From Actinomycetes bacterium (GTDB taxonomy: Bacteria; Actinomycetota; Acidimicrobiia; Acidimicrobiales; Palsa-688), in the NCBI GenBank assembly GCA_021821705.1, contig JAKACE010000135.1, positions 1-5,795 of the forward strand: a stretch of DNA of 5,795 nucleotides. Reading direction: 5' to 3'. Positions 1-5,253 of the stretch are shown in pieces. The position numbers and the translations under genes are program-made. Positions within the stretch are counted from its first letter, which is position 1. Every line of letters starts with the position of its first letter. The notes beneath the pieces are model-generated. The model searched no databases, had not been told where the DNA came from, and worked only from the letters and a program-made list of their open reading frames with translations.

Positions 1-551
1 GCATCTTCTCGGAGCCCTTCCTGCTCGAGCGGCCCCTTCTCGAGGCCATCCGGGCGAGCGACCCGGTGGTGCTGCTCATCGACGAGGTCGACCGGGTCGA
101 GGTCGAGACCGAGGCGCTGCTGCTGGAGGTGCTTTCCGACTACCAGGTCTCGGTCCCCGAGATGGGCACGGTCAGGGCGACACAGGTACCCCTGGTCTTC
201 CTTACCTCCAACAACACCAGGGAGCTGTCCGAAGCCCTCAAGCGTAGGTGCCTTTTCCTTCACCTCGACTACCCGACCCTCGAACGCGAACGCGAGATCG
301 TGCTGGCCAAGGTGCCGGGCATCGAAGCCGCCCTGGCAGACCAGGTCGTTCGCACGGTGGCTCTCATAAGGGGGCTCGAGCTGAAGAAGGCCCCCTCCGT
401 CTCCGAAACCCTGGACTGGGCCCGGACCCTCCTGCTGCTCGGAGTGTCGGAGCTGGACGCGGCGTCGGCGACGGCGACGCTGCAGGTGCTGCTCAAGCAC
501 AGGACGGACATCGAGAGGGCGTCTCGCCAGCTCGCCGCCGCACCGAGCTGA
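1..551 (+). CDS. MoxR-family AAA+ ATPase, CoxD-like (C-terminal part, 5' end outside window)
   Basis: The frame is open from base 3, so the N-terminus, including Walker A, lies left of the window; 182 residues remain of a family usually near 300. Seen in the fragment: the FLLERPLLEAI stretch at residues 8-18, typical of CoxD-like MoxR proteins; Walker B VVLLIDEVDR at 22-31 with the catalytic Asp-Glu at 27-28; sensor 1 in FLTSNNTREL with Asn near 70; and the arginine-finger stretch ALKRRC at about 78-83. A C-terminal helical lid carries SVSETLDWAR at 132-141, where the Arg may act as sensor 2. MoxR ATPases use ATP hydrolysis to remodel or mature target proteins, normally with a VWA partner. 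The next gene, 5 bp away, is such a partner, so the two are probably translated together and work as one cytoplasmic module. The GTG at 66 is internal to the Walker B strand and is not a real start. The target is unknown. Confidence 0.93.
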   Translation, partial: IFSEPFLLERPLLEAIRASDPVVLLIDEVDRVEVETEALLLEVLSDYQVSVPEMGTVRATQVPLVFLTSNNTRELSEALKRRCLFLHLDYPTLEREREIVLAKVPGIEAALADQVVRTVALIRGLELKKAPSVSETLDWARTLLLLGVSELDAASATATLQVLLKHRTDIERASRQLAAAPS

Positions 552-556
552 GGCCG

Positions 557-2002
557 GTGGGCACCACGGCGGGCGCCCGAACAGGCGCAACCGGAGCGGT
601 CACGGTCGCCAACGGCCTGCTCCTGACCTTCTCCCGGCTCGTCGAGGAGCTGAGGGCGGCCGGGGTACCGGTGAGCACCACCGAGGTGCTCGACGCAACC
701 GAGGCCCTGCGCCACCTTCCGGTCGAGGACAGGGCGGCGTTGAAAGCCGGCCTGGCGGCTGCCCTCGTGAAGCAGGAGGGTCACTGGCGGACCTTCGACA
801 CCCTCTTCGAGCTCTTCTTCTCCCTGCGCGCCCGCCTGGCGGGCGTCGAAGGCATCGAGGGTGCCGATGCCGGCGTCGGCGGCGGTGAGGGCCCCGATGA
901 CGCCAGACCCCTCAGCCAGTCCGAGCTGGCCCAGATGGCGCTCGAGGCGCTGCTCAACGGGGACGAGCGGCTGATGGCCGCTGTAGCCCGTGCCGCCGTC
1001 GAGAGGTACGCGGGCATGGAACCCGGACGCCCGGTCGGGGGCAGCTACTACGTCTTCAAGACACTGAGACAGCTCGAGGCCGAGGCGCTCCTGTCACGGC
1101 TGCTGGCCCAGGCCCAGCAGACCGGGGGCCTGGAAGGGCTCACCCAGGCCGAAGAGTACCGCCGGAGGCTGGCGCAGCTACGGGCGCAGGTCGAGGCCGA
1201 AGTGCACCGCCGCCTGATCGAGGACCGGGGCGCAGAGGCGGTGGCCCGGGCGACCCGCCGCCCACTGCCCGAGGACGTGGACTTCATGCACCTGGGCAAG
1301 GAGGAGCTGGCCACCCTGCAGCGGACCGTCCAGCCCCTGGCCCGCAAGCTGGCCGTGCAGATGGCCCGCAAGCGCCGCCGAGGCCACCAGGGCCGTCTCG
1401 ACTTCAGGGCCACCGTGCGCCACTCGCTGTCAACGGGCGGCGCCCTCGTCGACCCCCGCTTCAAAGCCCCTCACCGCTCCAAGCCGCAACTGTGGGTGCT
1501 GGCTGACATATCGGGCTCGGTGGCGGCGTTCGCCAGGTTCACCCTGCAGTTGGTGTACGCGCTGTCGTCTCAGTTCTCGCGGACCCGGTCGTGGGCGTTC
1601 ATAGACGGGGTGGACGAGGTGACCGACCTCCTTCGTGGGGCCGATGACATGGGCGCCGCCGTGCATTCCATAAACACCCAGGCCGACGTCATATGGACCG
1701 AGGGGCACTCGGACTACGGCCATGCCCTGTCGGAGTTCGTGAGCCGGTGGGGCCGCGAGCTGACTTCGCGCACGACCGTGCTCGTGCTCGGCGATGCCCG
1801 CAACAACTACCACCCGCCCCAGGCCTGGGCGGTGGCGGAGATGTCGCAGCGAGCCCGCAACGTCTGGTGGCTCAACCCCGAGCCGCGCGCCTACTGGGAC
1901 ACCGGTGACTCGGTGCTGGCCCAGTACGGGGTGCACTGCACCGGGGTGGACGAGTGCCGCAACCTGCGCCAGCTGCGCCACTTCATAGAGCAGCTACCCT
2001 GA
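557..2002 (+). CDS. CoxE-like VWA-domain protein, partner of the MoxR ATPase
   Basis: A 481-residue protein. The N-terminal half is helical and charged, opening with the family-typical LVEELRAAGVPVS. The C-terminal third is a VWA domain. Its metal-ion-dependent adhesion site (MIDAS) is visible as DISGS (Asp317, Ser319, Ser321), HSDYG (Ser385, Asp386) in the usual Thr loop, and GDARNN (Asp413). The WWLNPEP stretch and the closing CRNLRQLRHF match the CoxE-like family (PF05762). These proteins bind metal and a protein ligand and act as adaptor or substrate-recognition partners for MoxR ATPases in the cytoplasm. The start is chosen as GTG 557, 5 bp after the ATPase stop. GAGG at 550-553 is only 3 nt away, so initiation probably relies on coupling to the upstream gene. 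The next in-frame GTG (671) would remove the conserved N-terminus. The frame is open back to 248, but that part overlaps the ATPase and is not coding. Five of its seven Ile codons are ATA, unusual at this GC level. Confidence 0.92.
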   Translation: MGTTAGARTGATGAVTVANGLLLTFSRLVEELRAAGVPVSTTEVLDATEALRHLPVEDRAALKAGLAAALVKQEGHWRTFDTLFELFFSLRARLAGVEGIEGADAGVGGGEGPDDARPLSQSELAQMALEALLNGDERLMAAVARAAVERYAGMEPGRPVGGSYYVFKTLRQLEAEALLSRLLAQAQQTGGLEGLTQAEEYRRRLAQLRAQVEAEVHRRLIEDRGAEAVARATRRPLPEDVDFMHLGKEELATLQRTVQPLARKLAVQMARKRRRGHQGRLDFRATVRHSLSTGGALVDPRFKAPHRSKPQLWVLADISGSVAAFARFTLQLVYALSSQFSRTRSWAFIDGVDEVTDLLRGADDMGAAVHSINTQADVIWTEGHSDYGHALSEFVSRWGRELTSRTTVLVLGDARNNYHPPQAWAVAEMSQRARNVWWLNPEPRAYWDTGDSVLAQYGVHCTGVDECRNLRQLRHFIEQLP

Positions 2003-2019
2003 AGCTTGACCGCCAGTAC

Positions 2020-2025
2020 AGGAGG
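2020..2025 (+). promoter_or_regulatory. Ribosome binding site of the SPFH gene
   Basis: AGGAGG is a full Shine-Dalgarno match placed 9 nt before the ATG at 2035. It decides the start over the longer reading frame, which opens at 1954 inside the VWA gene. It lies in a 32-bp gap after the VWA stop, in which I see no promoter or terminator. Confidence 0.85.
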
Positions 2026-2034
2026 CCCCGCCCG

Positions 2035-3312
2035 ATGGTCCTCGCCAGTCGTGAGTTCATAGCTTCACCGGACGATCGCAAAGACCAAATCGTCTTCAAG
2101 TGGCCGGACCTGCGCATCCGCAAGTTCACCCGGGCAATCGTCAACGCCGACCAGGTGGCCCTGTTCATCAACACCGGGCAGGTCGTAGGGACGATGGGCC
2201 CCGGCCGCCACCAGATCGACGCCGACGAGCTGCCCTTCCTCGGGACCTTCGTGGACTTCGCCACCGGCGGTAACGCCTACCGGGCGGAGCTGTACTTCGT
2301 CGGCACCCGGGAGTACCCCGGCTTCACCTTCGGCGGGCGCATCGACGACGTCCAGGACCCCCAGACCGGCATGGTGGTCACCCTGCGGGTCTTCGGCGAC
2401 TACTCGTTGCAGGTCACCGACCCTGCCGCCCTTGTCACCAACCTGGTAGGCACCGTCGATGTCACCGACAACAACCGGGTGGCCGGTTGGGTCAGCGACC
2501 AGCTGCTCAAGGTGATGCGGACGGAGGTCACCACCCAGGTGGTACGCAACGGCTGGCCGGTCCTCGGCCTGTCCGCCTATACGCCCGACATCGAAAAGGC
2601 CGTCATCCTGGCTACCAACAACCAGCTCGCCACCTATGGCGTGGCCCTGGTGCGGATGGGCAACTTCGACCTCAACCTGTCGGACTCAGACGAAGCCCAG
2701 CTGAAGAACCTGGCCAAGGACACCGCGTACAGCCGCCTGGCGGGGGGCTTCAACCGCTACGCCGCCGGGGAGATGGCTCTCGGGGCCGGCCAGGGCATGG
2801 CCCAGGGAGGCAGTGGAGACAGCGGCGCCTTCCTGGCCGCCGGCCTGGGGCTGGGCGGCCAACTGGCCGGGGGCGCCGGCCCGCAGAGCCAAGGTGGTGA
2901 ACCTGGCCCCGTCCCGCCTCCGGCGCCCGGCTTCGCCGGCGGGGGTGCCGGCTACGCTGGGGCACCCGCCACCCGGGCCGCTGCGGCCGCCGCCGCTCCG
3001 GCCACGGCCGTGTGCCCCAACTGCCATGCAGCCGTACCGACCGGAGCCAGGTTCTGCCCCTCGTGCGGCCAGGCGATGCCGGCTCCCGCCGGGCACTGCA
3101 ACGCCTGCGGCACCGACAACCCGCCGGGCTCCCGGTTCTGCGCCGGTTGCGGGCAGCCGCTCGGGCCCCAGCCCGTGCACTGCCCGTCCTGTGGAGCCGA
3201 AGCCGCCGCCGACCAGCGCTTCTGCGCCTCCTGCGGCACGGCTATCGCGCCAGCGGCCACCGGCGGTTCGGGGACGGGCGCCCAACCCGAGCCGGGGGCC
3301 CAGCCCAAGTAG
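2035..3312 (+). CDS. SPFH/Band-7 protein with three C-terminal zinc ribbons (YdjI/COG4260 type)
   Basis: A 425-residue protein. Residues about 10-250 form an SPFH (stomatin/prohibitin) domain of the YdjI or 'virion core protein' type: IVFKWPD near 19-25, the VALFINTGQV strand at 41-50, MGPGRHQID at 54-62 and LRVFGDYSLQV at 117-127. A Gly/Ala/Pro-rich linker spans about 255-325. Three zinc ribbons follow with Cys at 327/330/341/344, 355/358/369/372 and 383/386/397/400. No signal peptide or membrane helix is visible, so it is probably a cytoplasmic protein that assembles on the inner membrane face. Family members form membrane-associated oligomers; B. subtilis YdjI sits with the PspA homologue YdjF in a membrane-stress locus. 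Here it follows a MoxR-VWA pair and precedes a Tim44-like protein that also carries a zinc ribbon, which suggests one complex. The start is set by AGGAGG at 2020. Family assignment is firm; the role in this organism is inferred. Confidence 0.92.
   Translation: MVLASREFIASPDDRKDQIVFKWPDLRIRKFTRAIVNADQVALFINTGQVVGTMGPGRHQIDADELPFLGTFVDFATGGNAYRAELYFVGTREYPGFTFGGRIDDVQDPQTGMVVTLRVFGDYSLQVTDPAALVTNLVGTVDVTDNNRVAGWVSDQLLKVMRTEVTTQVVRNGWPVLGLSAYTPDIEKAVILATNNQLATYGVALVRMGNFDLNLSDSDEAQLKNLAKDTAYSRLAGGFNRYAAGEMALGAGQGMAQGGSGDSGAFLAAGLGLGGQLAGGAGPQSQGGEPGPVPPPAPGFAGGGAGYAGAPATRAAAAAAAPATAVCPNCHAAVPTGARFCPSCGQAMPAPAGHCNACGTDNPPGSRFCAGCGQPLGPQPVHCPSCGAEAAADQRFCASCGTAIAPAATGGSGTGAQPEPGAQPK
3013..3234 (+). 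repeat. Three in-register zinc-ribbon units, 84-bp period
   Basis: Inside the SPFH gene, three CX2C-X10-CX2C modules begin at codons 327, 355 and 383, exactly 28 residues apart. Each has an Arg-Phe-Cys (RFC) at the second knuckle and a following Cys-Gly. The constant spacing suggests internal tandem duplication followed by divergence, since the DNA copies are no longer close to identical. Each unit should bind one zinc ion. Confidence 0.85.
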
Positions 3313-3339
3313 TACACCAGCGGTCGGCGCGCCCGGGGA

Positions 3340-3379
3340 CCGGGCCTGCCGGCCTGCGGGCCGGGCACCTCCGGCCCGG
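3340..3379 (+). promoter_or_regulatory. Long GC-rich stem-loop between the SPFH and Tim44-like genes
   Basis: CCGGGCC (3340-3346) pairs with GGCCCGG (3373-3379). Inside it, TGCCGGCC (3347-3354) pairs with GGCCGGGCA (3359-3367) with one bulged G and a 4-nt TGCG loop. The result is about 15 base pairs, interrupted only by CCTCC at 3368-3372 on one side. It lies 28 nt after the SPFH stop and 5 nt before a GGAGG. No T-run follows, so it is not a classical intrinsic terminator. It could be an attenuator, an mRNA end protecting the upstream message, or a structure that tunes initiation of the next gene. GC-rich DNA forms such stems by chance more often than AT-rich DNA, so function is uncertain. 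Confidence 0.45.
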
Positions 3380-3384
3380 GAGAT

Positions 3385-3412
3385 GGAGGACAGCGATTTT
3401 CTATACCGGAGG
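3385..3412 (+). promoter_or_regulatory. Two Shine-Dalgarno matches upstream of non-standard start codons
   Basis: GGAGG occurs at 3385-3389, 6 nt before ATT 3396, and again at 3408-3412, 7 nt before CTG 3420. Both codons are in frame with the Tim44-like gene. No in-frame ATG, GTG or TTG lies between the SPFH stop and the membrane segment; the first in-frame ATG (3438) is 25 nt from the nearer GGAGG and falls inside the hydrophobic helix. Confidence 0.5.
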
Positions 3413-3419
3413 CGGCTCC

Positions 3420-4646
3420 CTGACGCTGCTGGTCATCATGGTGGTCATGTTCCTCCTGCGCTACCAGATGATGTCTTCGAGGCGACGGGGCCCGTGGGGG
3501 ACAGGGCGCAACCGTTGGCCCGGCCAAAACGGCCGGGTGCCGCCCCGAGCTCCACCGTCCTGGCCCGGTGGCGGCCCGCGAGGCCCTTACGGCGGGAGTG
3601 GCCCTTACGGGGCGGGTGGCCCTTACGGCACCACCGGGCCCCCGCGTGGTCCCTACGGCTCAGCCCCACCGGAGCCGCCTTATGGCGCCCAGCCGCCCAC
3701 CGGCACAGCCGGCCCGGGCTGGGGGACCGGGAGCGGGAGTGGCACTGGGCCGGCGGGTGGTGGCCCCGGTGGCTGGAGCATGGGCGGCAACCCCGGTGCC
3801 GGCAACCCCAGTGCCAGCAACCCCAGTGCCGGCAGCACTCTTGGGGGTGGGCCGGCCGGCGGCGGCTGGGCCGTGCCGCGCCCGGGCGGCGACGCATCGG
3901 TCCCTGCCGGCCCCGGAAGGGGAGCAGGGGCGCGCCTCGCTGGTTCAGGGGCCCCCTGGCCCGGTGCCCCCAAGCCCGGAGCCAACGGCCCCGACTGGCT
4001 TTCCGACCCGCGCCCGGCCGCCGCTTCCATACCGGCTGAGCTCTTCCCGGTGGACCATGCCAGGGCGCTACAGGCGGCGCACCCACTCGACGCCGGCCTG
4101 GCGGCCATAAAAGCCCACGATCCCGCCTTCGACCTGGAACAGTTCACCCAGAGGGCCCAGCAGGTCTTCTTCATCGTCCAGCAGGGATGGGCGGAGCGCA
4201 ACCCGGACCTCAGCCGGCGGGTCATGGCCGACAGCCTCTGGCAGGCCCAGCGCTTCCAGTTGCAGACGTACCTGGACGCCCACCGCCACAACGTGGTGGA
4301 CAACCTGGCCGTGGCCAATATCTGGCCGGTCGCTGCCACTTGCTCGTCCAGCACCGATGTCGTGACGGTCAGGATCCTGGCCGCCTGCACCGACTACGAC
4401 GTGGACGATGTCACCGGCGCGGTGGTGAGGGGAGACACCGAGGTGAAGTCCTGGGCCGAGGACTGGACGTTCCAGCGCTCCTCCTCCGCCGTCACCCGAC
4501 CGGGCGGCACCACCATGGGCGAACGCTGCCCCAATTGCGGGGCACCCCTCGACGTCGACATCGCCGGTAGTTGCCGCTACTGCAAGGCACCGATAATGTC
4601 CGGGGACTACGACTGGGTCTTGGCGCGCATATCACAGGTCGGTTGA
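3420..4646 (+). CDS. Membrane-anchored Tim44-like domain protein with C-terminal zinc ribbon
   Basis: About 408 residues from CTG 3420. A hydrophobic segment at the very N-terminus (LTLLVIMVVMFLL) is followed by RYQMMSSRRR; positive-inside logic puts everything after it in the cytoplasm. Next comes a low-complexity Gly/Pro linker of some 200 residues with GPYG and NPSAG-type repeats. The Tim44-like domain runs about 237-360: FDLEQFTQRAQQVFFIVQ, then VDNLAVANIW, VTVRILAACTDYDVDD and WAEDWTFQRS. A zinc ribbon closes the protein (Cys370, 373, 385, 388), ending DWVLARISQV. Tim44-like domains are known from mitochondrial import and from bacterial membrane proteins, where they contact lipids or proteins. 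The zinc ribbon matches the SPFH neighbour's architecture and supports a shared complex. The start is unsettled: CTG 3420 and ATT 3396 each have a GGAGG, ATG 3438 does not, and one fewer T at 3397-3400 would restore an ATG start at 3383. The body and frame are secure. Confidence 0.85.
   Translation: MTLLVIMVVMFLLRYQMMSSRRRGPWGTGRNRWPGQNGRVPPRAPPSWPGGGPRGPYGGSGPYGAGGPYGTTGPPRGPYGSAPPEPPYGAQPPTGTAGPGWGTGSGSGTGPAGGGPGGWSMGGNPGAGNPSASNPSAGSTLGGGPAGGGWAVPRPGGDASVPAGPGRGAGARLAGSGAPWPGAPKPGANGPDWLSDPRPAAASIPAELFPVDHARALQAAHPLDAGLAAIKAHDPAFDLEQFTQRAQQVFFIVQQGWAERNPDLSRRVMADSLWQAQRFQLQTYLDAHRHNVVDNLAVANIWPVAATCSSSTDVVTVRILAACTDYDVDDVTGAVVRGDTEVKSWAEDWTFQRSSSAVTRPGGTTMGERCPNCGAPLDVDIAGSCRYCKAPIMSGDYDWVLARISQVG
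3582..3659 (+). repeat. GPYG-coding tandem repeat, 18-bp unit
   Basis: Three in-frame 18-bp units begin at 3582, 3600 and 3618, each opening GGCCCTTACGG and coding Gly-Pro-Tyr-Gly plus two small residues. A fourth GPYG at 3648-3659 follows after 12 intervening bases. They lie in the flexible linker of the Tim44-like protein. Such short repeats gain and lose copies by slippage, so linker length may vary between strains. Confidence 0.85.
3786..3830 (+). repeat. 15-bp tandem repeat, three copies (NPGAG/NPSAS)
   Basis: Units at 3786-3800, 3801-3815 and 3816-3830 match GGCAACCCCRGTGCC with one or two changes; a decayed fourth starts at 3831. They code Gly/Ser-Asn-Pro-Gly/Ser-Ala in frame, in the linker of the Tim44-like protein. 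Confidence 0.88.
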
Positions 4647-4664
4647 CGTGGCACCAGTAGCGGG

Positions 4665-5222
4665 GTGACGGCGGGCGGTACCAGCCGGCGCCGGCGGGCA
4701 GCGGCACTGGCCGTCGGTGCGGCCACCCTGGTGTTGATCTGGGCGGCAGCCGGCAGCTTCGGCGGCAACGGAAAGCCCGCTCGGGCCGTGGGGGGCCCGA
4801 GCCCGGGCCAGGCCGCGGCCTCGGTCGTGAGCCATTTCCTCGCCCTGCGCGAGGCCGGGCAGTGGGCTGCGGCATGCCGGTACTTCGCCCCCGGCTCGCC
4901 GGCCCGCACCCAATGCCTCCACCAGGTCGGCAACGCCGAGAGCGGCCTGTCGTACACGGGCACCGTGAGCGTGCCGGCCGCTGTGGCCGAAGGCAGCCAC
5001 GCCCTGGTTTCGGTAACCGGCCAGATCTGCGTCTCCGACAGCCGCTTCAGGGGGCAAAGGCGCTGCGTCGCCAACGCCGACCCCGCAGCAGGCATGCCCG
5101 GCACCAAGCTGAGCTTCCAGACCGCCTACGCGCTGGCGGTGTCCAAGGCTCACCGGTCGTTCAGTCCCTGGCCATGCCAGCGCGTGCACGGTGTGTGGTA
5201 CCTGGTACCCGTGACGCTGTGA
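4665..5222 (+). CDS. Small single-pass membrane protein with extracytoplasmic domain, possibly NTF2-like
   Basis: A 185-residue protein. Residues 1-10 hold an Arg cluster (SRRRRAAA begins at 7), followed by one hydrophobic helix at about 12-30, so the rest should lie outside the membrane. A Gly/Pro-rich spacer leads into a domain from about 47. The stretch SHFLALREAGQWAAACRYF resembles the opening helix of NTF2-like or DUF4878-type secreted domains; this match is from pattern only and tentative. Five Cys (71, 84, 122, 134, 171) allow two disulfides outside the cell. There is no lipobox Cys after the helix, so it is not a lipoprotein. GTG 4665 is the only start before the membrane segment, because the frame has a stop at 4644 and no other start between. 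No convincing Shine-Dalgarno precedes it, and it begins 18 bp after the Tim44-like stop, so coupling to that gene is likely. I do not recognise a specific function. Confidence 0.72.
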   Translation: MTAGGTSRRRRAAALAVGAATLVLIWAAAGSFGGNGKPARAVGGPSPGQAAASVVSHFLALREAGQWAAACRYFAPGSPARTQCLHQVGNAESGLSYTGTVSVPAAVAEGSHALVSVTGQICVSDSRFRGQRRCVANADPAAGMPGTKLSFQTAYALAVSKAHRSFSPWPCQRVHGVWYLVPVTL

Positions 5223-5235
5223 CCTCGTGGGGCCG

Positions 5236-5253
5236 GGCCGGGCTCAGCCGGCC
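5236..5253. terminator. Possible bidirectional hairpin between convergent genes
   Basis: GGCCGG (5236-5241) and CCGGCC (5248-5253) form a perfect 6-bp stem with a 6-nt loop. It starts 14 nt after the stop of the rightward membrane-protein gene and spans the stop codon of the leftward glucosaminidase gene. No T-tract is present on either strand. The position between convergent genes favours a shared transcript end, but a six-pair GC stem is weak evidence in such GC-rich DNA. Confidence 0.3.

Noticed and set aside
248..556. Upstream extension of the VWA reading frame
   Set aside because: It overlaps the well-conserved ATPase coding sequence in another frame and reads as low-complexity Arg/Gly/Pro sequence; the family N-terminus begins after 557.
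1048..1981. Leftward frames opposite the VWA gene
   Set aside because: No recognisable domain, skewed composition, and full overlap with conserved VWA motifs on the plus strand.
3402..3407. TATACC as a -10 promoter element for the Tim44-like gene
   Set aside because: Only four of six consensus matches, no -35-like sequence about 17 nt upstream, and it would place transcription start inside the probable start region.
3582..3830. Possible CRISPR or mobile-element repeats
   Set aside because: The units are 15 and 18 bp, directly adjacent without spacers and in coding register, so they are protein-coding tandem repeats.
2813..4039. Long rightward 408-codon frame across the SPFH and Tim44-like genes
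   Set aside because: Pro/Arg/Ala-rich shadow sequence with no domain; it overlaps zinc ribbons and the membrane helix that are clear in the chosen frames.
3568..4110. Rightward 180-codon frame in the linker region
   Set aside because: Repetitive Pro/Ala/Arg sequence created by reading the tandem repeats in another frame; no start signal.
3445..4390. Long leftward frames opposite the Tim44-like gene
   Set aside because: GC-rich DNA keeps antisense frames open; the products are Arg/Pro/Gly-rich and the plus strand has recognisable domains throughout.
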